The position numbers were made by a program, and so were the translations under genes. From contig JAGOEY010000037.1 in NCBI GenBank assembly GCA_017997515.1, positions 1 to 11,314 on the forward strand: a stretch of DNA of 11,314 nt, in the 5' to 3' direction. The notes under the pieces were generated by a model. The model saw only the letters and a program-made list of their open reading frames with translations. It was not told where the DNA came from and made no database searches. Below, piece after piece: positions 6,086-11,314 of the stretch; positions within the stretch are counted from its first letter, which is position 1; each line of letters begins with the position of its first letter. Source of the stretch: Burkholderiaceae bacterium. Lineage in GTDB: Bacteria; Pseudomonadota; Gammaproteobacteria; Burkholderiales; Burkholderiaceae.

Positions 6086-8686
6086 TCAGCCGAGTTCCGC
6101 CAGCAGGCGTTCGGCGCGGGTCTTCAGGCTGCCTGTGGCTTCGGCAATCACTTCTTCACACAGACTGCGGGCCCCTTCGGTGTCACCGATGGTGTTGAAC
6201 TCTTGCGCCAACGCCAGTTTGGTGGCCAGTGGGCTGTCCTCCGAGCCTTCCGCGGCGGCGGCCAGTGGGGCTTGTGCGCTGTCCACCGGGGCGTCCAGGT
6301 CCAGCGAGATCGAACCCATGTCGAAATCGATCATGCCGGAGTTGGGGGCTAGCCAATCGGAGGCCGGTACCGTGTTGTGGGCCTCGACCTTGGGCGCCAG
6401 CGGGGCCAGGTCGGAGTTGTTTTCGAGCGTGAATTCCAGGTCGTCCACGGTGGACACGTCCAGCGTGGCATGGACCGGCTTGTGGGCCGCCAGGTCTTGT
6501 GGACGGGTCTCGGATGGCACATCGGTGGTGCCGGGCAGGTCGGACATACCGCTGTAGCCGGTGGTCAGGGGGGGGGCGCTCAAGGGGACAGGGGCGCTGA
6601 TGTCCAGGTCGAGGTCCAGATCCAGGTCCAGCGCGTCGAATTGGGAGCCCCGGAACACGGGAGCTTCTGCGGCGGGCGCGGCAACGGCAGCCGCTGTGGC
6701 TGCTGCAGCCACACCCATACCCGCGCCGACGACTGCTGCAGCAGCCAGTCCACCGGAGCGGGTGGATGGGCGTGTGCCCGGTTGGTAAATCGGGTTGCGC
6801 GGGTCGATGTCGCGGCCGAGTTGGCTCACACGTTCCCATTCAGGGCCCTGGCCTTGGGTCAGGCGGTGCAGGTCGGCCCCCAGCGTCTGGAACGATGCCA
6901 CGTCCTGGCGCTTGGCATAAATTTCCATCAGTTTGGCGTGGATCGCAAAACGCGAGGGGTGGCTGCGCAGCGCTTCTTTGAGGATTTCCTCGGCCTGCAG
7001 GTCACGGCCATAGGCCAGGTACACGTCGGCTTCGGCGACCGGGTCCACGTCCCCACCGGTATCGAGCTGGCTGTGGGTGTAGTTGAGTGTGGCGTTGCCG
7101 GTGGTGCTGTTGCCGCTGGTGTCCACCCGTTGGCCACCGCTGGCACCAAAAAAGGAGTCGGGGTGGGCACGGCTTTCCAGGAAGGAGCTGTCGAGTGATG
7201 CGGCCTGGCTGGCTTTTTTGGCGCGCGCACGCACGCCCAGTGCAGCCAACAACACTGCCAGGGCACCCAGCAGGGCCAGCAATGCCTTGTTGTCCAGCAA
7301 ACTTTCCAGAAATCCAGGCTCAGGCATAGGTGTCGGCGCGGGTACGGCCGCTGCGGTGGGGGTGGGCTCTGCCGCAGATGCGGCAGCAGCTGGTGTGGTG
7401 GGGGCGGAGGCTGCATCAGCCGCTGCAACGGCCGCGACGGGCGCGGAAGTGGTTGCCGCCGGGGCCGATGCAGCGGCGTCGGCAGGTGCGGCAATGGCAG
7501 GAATGCCGGGGGCTGCCGCACTGGCGGTGGCATTGGCAGGGGCCGCGTTGCCGCTGGCAGCGCCGATGCGGTTCAGCTCGTTGATGTTCTTGGAAATCTC
7601 GGCCAGGCGGGTGGATGCATCCTTGGCGCGGTTTTCCTGGGCGATACGCTCTTCGTTGCTGCTGCCTTGGACGGCACCTTTGGACAAAGTCAGTTTGTCG
7701 GCTGCGTCAGCCGATGGTTTCTTGTCGGTGACCTGGGTTTCAACCCGGCCGCTGGCAGCCCGGTCGGCACCGGCGGTCTGGACAGCAGGTGCAATACCAG
7801 CGAGTTTGCTGCGGTAGTCGTTGAAGTCCCGGCTTTGGGCATTCACCTGCTGTTTGGCCGTGTCGACCGGCACGGCAGCAGCGGCTTTTTCACTGGGCAT
7901 GTCCAGCACGGCACCCGCTTTGATGCGGTTGAGGTTGCCTTTGATAAATGCGTTGGGGTTGGCTTGCAGCAATGCGACCAGCATCTGGTCGAGGGACACA
8001 CTGGCTGGTTTGTAGGCCGCGGCAATCTTGCTGGCGGTGTCGCCACGCTGAACGGTCACACCCTTGTCGGTGCCCGCACCGGTAGTGGCTGCAACTGCGG
8101 GCGCGCGGGGGGCTGGTGGTGCCACGGGGGCAGCAGGGCGTGGTGTGGCTGCGACCGAAGGGGCCGGGCTCGCGGGCCGGACGGTTTGTGCCGGGGCGGG
8201 GGCCACCCTGGGAGCGGCGGGCGGCGTGATTTGGGGTGCAGTGGCGACGGCGGCCGGGGCACGGGTTACAGGCGGGTCGAGCAGCAGGGTGTAGTCGCGC
8301 ACGGTGCGGCCTGCGGCCCAGTTGGCGTCCAGCACCAGGTCCAGAAAAGGCTCGTTGACGGGGCGGTCACCGGTGATGCGCAGCACGGTGCGGCCGTCCG
8401 GGCGCTTTTGCAGTGCCAGACGCAAACCGTTCAGGGCCGGGTTGTATTCGAGGCCCGCCGCTTTGTAGGCTTCGGGCGAAGCAATGGCCGCGCGCAGCGA
8501 CTCGGCTTCGGCGGCATTGATCTCGGGAATGTCGATTTCTGCCCGCAGTGGCTCACCCAGACCGGACAGCACGGACAGGCGGCCCAAGGCCAGCGCGTTG
8601 GCATCCGAGGCCGACAGGCCCATGGCGCAGGCCAGCGCAACAGCGCCAGCAATGGTGGAAAACCTGGATCGGAGTGGTGTAGCCAT
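6086..8686 (-). CDS. fimV: FimV family polar hub / type IV pilus assembly protein
   Basis: FimV-type proteins are inner-membrane, peptidoglycan-binding scaffolds that organise the cell pole and type IV pilus or type II secretion assembly. From the ATG at 8686 the protein has 866 residues. A signal peptide ends near DANA (residue 31), followed directly by the FimV N-terminal signature ALGRLSVLSGLGEPLRAEI (33-51) and its domain to about 139. A Pro/Ala linker (140-205) precedes a LysM-like domain (208-265, VQRGDTASKIA...). A short coiled coil (344-375), an Ala/Pro-rich stretch (380-457) and a membrane helix (467-485) followed by RARAKK come next. A cytoplasmic TPR-like region (551-615) is followed by an Ala-rich hydrophobic stretch (647-672), an (LD)5 run (686-695) and the C-terminal FimV domain (818-866, DSPLATKLALAQEF...GARSLCEEVI). 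An in-frame ATG at 8737 would add 17 basic residues. The further upstream open frame is non-coding in character. Confidence 0.93.
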   Translation of the reverse strand: MATPLRSRFSTIAGAVALACAMGLSASDANALALGRLSVLSGLGEPLRAEIDIPEINAAEAESLRAAIASPEAYKAAGLEYNPALNGLRLALQKRPDGRTVLRITGDRPVNEPFLDLVLDANWAAGRTVRDYTLLLDPPVTRAPAAVATAPQITPPAAPRVAPAPAQTVRPASPAPSVAATPRPAAPVAPPAPRAPAVAATTGAGTDKGVTVQRGDTASKIAAAYKPASVSLDQMLVALLQANPNAFIKGNLNRIKAGAVLDMPSEKAAAAVPVDTAKQQVNAQSRDFNDYRSKLAGIAPAVQTAGADRAASGRVETQVTDKKPSADAADKLTLSKGAVQGSSNEERIAQENRAKDASTRLAEISKNINELNRIGAASGNAAPANATASAAAPGIPAIAAPADAAASAPAATTSAPVAAVAAADAASAPTTPAAAASAAEPTPTAAAVPAPTPMPEPGFLESLLDNKALLALLGALAVLLAALGVRARAKKASQAASLDSSFLESRAHPDSFFGASGGQRVDTSGNSTTGNATLNYTHSQLDTGGDVDPVAEADVYLAYGRDLQAEEILKEALRSHPSRFAIHAKLMEIYAKRQDVASFQTLGADLHRLTQGQGPEWERVSQLGRDIDPRNPIYQPGTRPSTRSGGLAAAAVVGAGMGVAAAATAAAVAAPAAEAPVFRGSQFDALDLDLDLDLDISAPVPLSAPPLTTGYSGMSDLPGTTDVPSETRPQDLAAHKPVHATLDVSTVDDLEFTLENNSDLAPLAPKVEAHNTVPASDWLAPNSGMIDFDMGSISLDLDAPVDSAQAPLAAAAEGSEDSPLATKLALAQEFNTIGDTEGARSLCEEVIAEATGSLKTRAERLLAELG
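6602..6631 (-). repeat. Five-copy hexamer repeat inside fimV
   Basis: Five tandem 6-base units of the form CTGGAC, with third-position variants (CTC GAC, CTG GAT), encode Leu-Asp five times in the acidic region of FimV. Silent differences between units show it is an older repeat, not a fresh expansion. It could still change length by slippage without shifting the frame. Confidence 0.75.
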
Positions 8687-8750
8687 GGCTGGAAGCGTTC
8701 CCTCAATGCGGTCGGCAGACTTTACTTTTCTTGTCATATTGGGACACACT

Positions 8751-8770
8751 TTGTCACTAATTTGTGAAAA
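8751..8770. promoter_or_regulatory. Imperfect dyad over the predicted fimV transcription start
   Basis: TTGTCAC, 6 bases, GTGAAAA: arms match at 6 of 7 positions. The dyad covers the start site predicted from the promoter at 8773-8801, a usual place for a repressor operator. No regulator can be named. It does not match the CRP or Fnr consensus in orientation. Confidence 0.25.
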
Positions 8771-8772
8771 GC

Positions 8773-8801
8773 ACCATAACATCAATGAATTGGCATGACA
8801 A
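8773..8801 (-). promoter_or_regulatory. Sigma-70-like promoter for fimV
   Basis: On the minus strand, TTGTCA (8796-8801, five of six to the -35 consensus) is followed after exactly 17 bases by TATGGT (8773-8778, four of six to the -10 consensus). The predicted start near 8766 leaves a 5' leader of about 80 bases to the ATG at 8686, or about 29 bases to the ATG at 8737. This suggests fimV and the genes after it have their own promoter separate from asd. Confidence 0.55.
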
Positions 8802-8873
8802 GTGACGGTAGGGGGCTGCCGCTGCGGGGGATGCCTCTGAATGCCAGGTTCATGCCATCTGTGGCGCGACCAC

Positions 8874-8897
8874 AACGACCCGCCAGGGCGGGCCGTT
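8874..8897 (-). terminator. Hairpin after asd, terminator-like but lacking a U-run
   Basis: Starting about 20 bases after the asd stop, AACGGCCCGCC pairs with GGCGGGTCGTT (11 positions, one G-T wobble) around a 2-base turn. It is the strongest stem in the spacer. No T-rich run follows on the minus strand, so it could slow polymerase or protect the asd 3' end without being a full intrinsic terminator. The rest of the 231-base spacer holds the fimV promoter region and no gene. Confidence 0.45.
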
Positions 8898-8917
8898 GGT
8901 TACAAATCAAGCGACGA

Positions 8918-10081
8918 TCAATGTGCATCCAGCAGGATACGCAGCATGCGGCGCAGCGGTTCGGCAGCGCCCCACAGCAGCTGGTCACCGATGGTAAACG
9001 CACCCACATATTCCGGGCCCATGGCCAGCTTGCGGATACGGCCGACAGGGATACCCATGGTTCCCGTCACCGCCACCGGTGTCAGGTCCTTGACGGTGGC
9101 TTCGCGTGTATTGGGCACCACTTTTACCCACTCATTGTCGGCGGCGATCAGTGCTTCGAGGTCGGCCAGGGGCACGTTCTTCTTGAGCTTGAAGGTGAGT
9201 GCCTGGCTGTGGCAGCGCATCGCACCCACACGCACGCAGAAACCATCTACCGGAATGGCGCTGGAGCCAAAGTCTGCGCCCAGGCCCAGGATCTTGTTGG
9301 TCTCGGCCATGCCCTTCCACTCTTCCTTGGAAACGCCCCAGCTCGGGTCGTCCTGGCTCTTGCCGATGCCCAGATCCTTGTCGATCCAGGGGATCAGCGA
9401 GCCGCCCAGTGGCACACCAAAGTTGGCGGTTTCAGCCGCACTCAGTGAACGCTGCTTGGCGATGACCTTGCGGTCGATCTCCAGAATGGCGCTCTTGGGG
9501 TCGTCCAGCAAAGCCTTCACTTCGGCATTCAGCGTGCCGTACTGCGTGAGCAGCTCGCGCATGTGCTGGGCACCGCCGCCCGATGCGGCCTGGTAGGTCT
9601 GGGTGCTCATCCATTCGACCAGGCCCGCCTTGTACAGCGCACCCACACCCATCAACATACAGCTGACGGTGCAATTGCCGCCGACCCAGTTCTTGCCACC
9701 CTTGGCCAGCGCGTCCTTGATGACGGGCATGTTGACCGGGTCCAGCACGATAACCGCGTCTTTTTCCATACGCAGTGTGGAAGCGGCATCGATCCAGTGG
9801 CCGTTCCAGCCAGCGGCACGCAGCTTGGGGAACACTTCAGAGGTATAGTCGCCGCCCTGGGCAGTGATGATGATGTCGCACTTCTTCAGCGCATCGATGT
9901 CATGTGCATCTTTGAGTGTGGTCTCGTTCTTGGCCTGTGCCGGGGCCTTGCCGCCTGCATTGGAAGTCGAGAAAAACACCGGCTCGATCAGACCGAAGTC
10001 ACCTTCTGCCTGCATACGGTCCATCAGAACCGAACCGACCATGCCACGCCAACCGACGAGGCCCACCAACTTGCTGCTCAT
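8918..10081 (-). CDS. asd: Aspartate-semialdehyde dehydrogenase
   Basis: Asd reduces aspartyl-4-phosphate with NADPH to aspartate semialdehyde, the branch-point intermediate for lysine/diaminopimelate, threonine, isoleucine and methionine. The 387-residue protein has the N-terminal NADP-binding glycine motif VGWRGMVGS (G10, G13, G16). The nucleophilic cysteine is Cys137 in [12 protein letters not shown]. The substrate-binding arginine and acid/base histidine lie in [12 protein letters not shown] (Arg284, His291). Length and wording fit the Gram-negative class. The ATG at 10081 is preceded by AAGGG (10089-10093) at 7-base spacing. The 5' region holds a short Thr/Ile/Lys-rich ORF and an intrinsic terminator, suggesting regulation by attenuation (separate entries). 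Downstream lies fimV, which appears to have its own promoter. Confidence 0.97.
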   Translation of the reverse strand: MSSKLVGLVGWRGMVGSVLMDRMQAEGDFGLIEPVFFSTSNAGGKAPAQAKNETTLKDAHDIDALKKCDIIITAQGGDYTSEVFPKLRAAGWNGHWIDAASTLRMEKDAVIVLDPVNMPVIKDALAKGGKNWVGGNCTVSCMLMGVGALYKAGLVEWMSTQTYQAASGGGAQHMRELLTQYGTLNAEVKALLDDPKSAILEIDRKVIAKQRSLSAAETANFGVPLGGSLIPWIDKDLGIGKSQDDPSWGVSKEEWKGMAETNKILGLGADFGSSAIPVDGFCVRVGAMRCHSQALTFKLKKNVPLADLEALIAADNEWVKVVPNTREATVKDLTPVAVTGTMGIPVGRIRKLAMGPEYVGAFTIGDQLLWGAAEPLRRMLRILLDAH

Positions 10082-10096
10082 GACAACGCCCTTTCA

Positions 10097-10138
10097 AATA
10101 AAGAAAAATACCCCGCGACCAGCGTGCAGACTGTGGGG
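10097..10138 (-). terminator. Intrinsic terminator in the asd leader (attenuator candidate)
   Basis: On the minus strand, CCCC (10135-10138) pairs with GGGG (10111-10114). Inside it CAGT pairs with GCTG around a 6-base loop, using one G-T wobble, and the 3' arm is followed at once by the T-rich run TATTTTTCTTTATTTG (10095-10110). It lies between a short Thr/Ile/Lys ORF and asd, ending just before the asd ribosome-binding site. It has no upstream long gene to terminate, which is the position expected of a transcription attenuator. The inner stem is interrupted, so its strength is moderate. Confidence 0.6.
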
Positions 10139-10157
10139 CCCGGCTCGTCAGGCCGGG
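10139..10157 (-). other. Upstream hairpin in the asd leader RNA
   Basis: CCCGGC and GCCGGG form a perfect 6-bp G/C stem around a 7-base loop, directly adjacent to the terminator hairpin. A second pairing, AGGGC (10186-10190) with GCCCT (10158-10162), would link the end of the leader ORF to this region. These may be the pause and alternative stems of an attenuator; which pairings exclude each other needs a folding calculation. Confidence 0.45.
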
Positions 10158-10182
10158 AGGGCGCACGACGAACCAGGCTCGG

Positions 10183-10284
10183 TCAGCCCTTAATGGTCGT
10201 GGTTTTGGTGATGGTTGCGCGCACGGCCACACCAGCCAGGGCGGCAGATGTGTTGTTCAGGAGGAACGGGCGGGCGGCAAACAT
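10183..10284 (-). CDS. Putative Thr/Ile/Lys leader peptide upstream of asd
   Basis: A 33-codon ORF starts with ATG at 10284 and ends with TGA at 10183-10185, about 100 bases before asd in the same direction. Residues 24-32 read T-I-T-K-T-T-T-I-K: nine consecutive codons for amino acids that are all made from aspartate semialdehyde (Ile through Thr). This recalls the E. coli thrL peptide, which regulates the thr operon by ribosome stalling at Thr and Ile codons. A terminator lies between this ORF and asd. No Shine-Dalgarno sequence precedes the ATG. A -10-like TACAAT sits only 8 bases upstream, so the message may be leaderless or nearly so. In-frame GTG codons at residues 19 and 21 would give 15- or 13-residue peptides and also lack a ribosome-binding site. 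Function is inferred from composition and position alone; I do not recognise a named family. Confidence 0.6.
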   Translation of the reverse strand: MFAARPFLLNNTSAALAGVAVRATITKTTTIKG

Positions 10285-10292
10285 GGGGTGCA

Positions 10293-10298
10293 ATTGTA
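10293..10298 (-). promoter_or_regulatory. -10 element candidate for the asd leader
   Basis: TACAAT on the minus strand (in context GCTACAAT) matches the -10 consensus at five of six positions. No -35 match is visible at 16-18 bases upstream; that position holds a GC-rich dyad, GCCCC-TGC-GGGGC (10310-10322). A start 6-8 bases downstream would fall at or within 2 bases of the leader-ORF ATG. Confidence 0.4.
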
Positions 10299-10368
10299 GC
10301 GGATCAGGTGCCCCTGCGGGGCCCGAGCCCTGCCATACTTGGGTAACACACCACTTCAGGCCTCACCC

Positions 10369-10992
10369 ATGTTGACAGCCCTGCGCGTCGGTCTTGCCAC
10401 CCTTGCCTTGGCGGCCATCGGCCAGCAGCTGGTGATCCACATCGGTGCGTCCTACAGCGTGCTGAACTTCTTCAGCTACTTCACCAATCTCTCGAACCTG
10501 TTTGCGGCGGTCGTCCTGCTGCTGAGTGTCTTCAGCCCCTCATTCCAGCGCGGTGGTGCAGGGGATGTGGTGCGGTACCTGTCCACGGTGAACATGGCCG
10601 TTGTCGGCCTGGTTTTTGCCGTGCTGCTGCGTGATGTGGATCTGGGCGCACTGCTGCCGTGGGTCAACTTTGTTCTGCACTACGTGATGCCGGTGGCGAT
10701 CGTGCTGGACTGGTTGCTGAAGCCACCCACGGGAAAGCTGCAAGCCCAACACCTGGCGCTGGCGCTGGTGTTCCCTGTTGTGTACCTGGTGTATGTCGTT
10801 CTGCGCGGCGCCAGTGTGGGCTGGTATCCGTATCCGTTTCTCAACCCCGCGCATGTGGGCGGTTATGGCGGCGTTGCGGTGTATGGGCTGGGTATCGCCG
10901 TCACCTTTTTGCTGGTGTCTTGGGCGTTGCTGGTGGCGGGTAACCGTCTTCGTGGCGCACATGGCAAACCCCACGCAGTCTCCTCCAGGTAA
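10369..10992 (+). CDS. Pr6Pr family membrane protein
   Basis: This 207-residue protein has six predicted membrane helices (about 7-27, 41-57, 73-92, 99-117, 129-146 and 168-190). It also carries the conserved features of the uncharacterised Pr6Pr group: NFFSYFTNLSNLF (33-45), a charged-residue pattern LHYVMPVAIVLDWLL (103-117) with His104 and Asp114 inside the membrane region, and the loop WYPYPFLNP (152-160). No enzymatic function is established for the family. The ATG at 10369 has AGG 8 bases upstream. A TTG at 10339 would add ten polar residues ahead of the first helix and is less likely. The gene lies alone on the plus strand between leuB and asd, which are commonly adjacent in related genomes, so it may be an insertion. 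It ends in a terminator shared with leuB. Confidence 0.85.
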   Translation: MLTALRVGLATLALAAIGQQLVIHIGASYSVLNFFSYFTNLSNLFAAVVLLLSVFSPSFQRGGAGDVVRYLSTVNMAVVGLVFAVLLRDVDLGALLPWVNFVLHYVMPVAIVLDWLLKPPTGKLQAQHLALALVFPVVYLVYVVLRGASVGWYPYPFLNPAHVGGYGGVAVYGLGIAVTFLLVSWALLVAGNRLRGAHGKPHAVSSR

Positions 10993-11023
10993 AAAGAAAA
11001 GGGCAGCCAATGGGCCGCCCTTT
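10991..11023. terminator. Bidirectional intrinsic terminator between Pr6Pr gene and leuB
   Basis: AAAGGGC (10998-11004) pairs with GCCCTTT (11017-11023). After one A-C mismatch, GCC pairs with GGC around the loop AATG. On the minus strand the stem is followed by the run TTTTCTTTTTA, an excellent terminator for leuB. On the plus strand it follows the Pr6Pr stop codon directly, with a weaker TTTGTGT tail. Confidence 0.85.
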
Positions 11024-11048
11024 GTGTCTGGCTGGGTCGCTGGATGGA

Positions 11049-11314
11049 TCAGCCCAGCGCCTTCACCACTGCATCGCCCATCTGCACCGTGCCCACCTTG
11101 GTCGTGCCTTCGCTGTAGATGTCCGGCGTGCGCAGGCCTTGCACCAGCACCTTTTGCACGGCGGCTTCGATGCGGTCGGCGGCCTCAACTTGGTTCAGGC
11201 TGAAGCGCAGCATCATGGCGGCGCTCAGAATGGTGGCCAATGGGTTGGCGACACCTTTGCCTGCGATGTCGGGCGCGCTGCCGTGGCTGGGTTCGTACAG
11301 GCCCTGGTTCTGCG
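11049..11314 (-). CDS. leuB: 3-isopropylmalate dehydrogenase, C-terminal part (runs off the window)
   Basis: LeuB oxidises and decarboxylates 3-isopropylmalate to 2-ketoisocaproate using NAD+, in leucine synthesis. Only the last 87 residues are present. The family-diagnostic [17 protein letters not shown] block, which binds the NAD adenosine, is followed by [18 protein letters not shown] and the usual C-terminal helix ending [13 protein letters not shown]. An internal TTG within this segment is not a start; the gene continues past position 11314. The stop is 26 bases from a strong intrinsic terminator, so leuB transcription probably does not continue into asd. Confidence 0.96.
   Translation of the reverse strand, partial: QNQGLYEPSHGSAPDIAGKGVANPLATILSAAMMLRFSLNQVEAADRIEAAVQKVLVQGLRTPDIYSEGTTKVGTVQMGDAVVKALG

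Noticed and set aside
5523..6557. A 344-codon plus-strand open frame opposite truA and fimV
   Set aside because: It is antisense to two well-recognised genes, has repetitive Gly/Ser/Arg composition with no recognisable domain, and is the kind of open frame high-GC coding strands produce by chance.
7320..7560. Ala/Pro-rich repetitive DNA in fimV as a possible tandem repeat or CRISPR-like array
   Set aside because: It is irregular Ala/Pro/Ser codon repetition of a FimV linker, with no repeated unit of constant length and no spacers.
7667..8767. A 366-codon plus-strand open frame opposite the 5' half of fimV
   Set aside because: It mirrors the codon structure of fimV, its translation is Gly/Cys/Arg/His-rich without any family signature, and it ends in the fimV 5' region.
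8687..8875. Long N-terminal extension of FimV
   Set aside because: The extra residues include Trp/His/Arg-rich non-coding-like sequence crossing the predicted promoter, while a proper signal peptide begins at 8686. Only the ATG at 8737 remains a reasonable alternative.
10082..10300. Lysine, SAM or threonine-type riboswitch in front of asd
   Set aside because: The space is mostly occupied by a plausible leader ORF, and I see no conserved L-box or SAM core motifs.

Overview
The window is a high-GC chromosomal segment carrying ordinary housekeeping genes. Gene order on the minus strand is leuB - asd - fimV - truA - trpF - trpB - trpA - accD, which is typical of Betaproteobacteria. Protein wording, the FimV architecture and a dispersed GC-rich intergenic repeat point to Burkholderiales, most likely a Comamonadaceae member of the Rhodoferax/Polaromonas type. 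That placement is from recognition, not from a database search. No phage, transposase, CRISPR array, tRNA or rRNA was found.

Layout from left to right. A Lon-substrate-binding-domain protein (minus, 25-690) and a YggT-family membrane protein (plus, 748-1302) diverge from a 57-base gap. A convergent spacer (1303-1460) holds a palindromic repeat. The minus-strand run then reads accD (1461-2333), trpA (2382-3191), trpB (3194-4438), trpF (4435-5181), truA (5178-5954) and fimV (6086-8686). The truA-trpF and trpF-trpB junctions are 4-base start/stop overlaps and trpB-trpA are 2 bases apart, so truA-trpFBA is probably one translationally coupled unit, with accD 48 bases beyond. A 231-base spacer (8687-8917) holds a good fimV promoter candidate and an asd-trailing hairpin. 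asd (8918-10081) follows. A divergent 287-base spacer (10082-10368) separates asd from a plus-strand Pr6Pr-type membrane protein gene (10369-10992). That gene shares a bidirectional terminator with the C-terminal end of leuB (11049-11314), which runs off the window.

The most interesting part is the asd leader. It contains an unannotated 33-codon minus-strand ORF (10183-10284) in which nine consecutive codons encode only Thr, Ile and Lys, all end products of the pathway that passes through Asd. It is followed by an intrinsic terminator (hairpin plus U-rich run) that ends 15 bases before the asd start codon. This has the layout of a classical transcription attenuator, analogous to thrL but placed in front of asd.

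Functionally, trpF, trpB and trpA supply the late steps of tryptophan synthesis, asd the common aspartate-family step, leuB leucine synthesis, accD malonyl-CoA for fatty acids, truA tRNA pseudouridylation, and fimV polar organisation and type IV pilus assembly. A second oddity is truA: its conserved first beta strand lies upstream of the first conventional start codon, in an open frame with no ATG, GTG or TTG.
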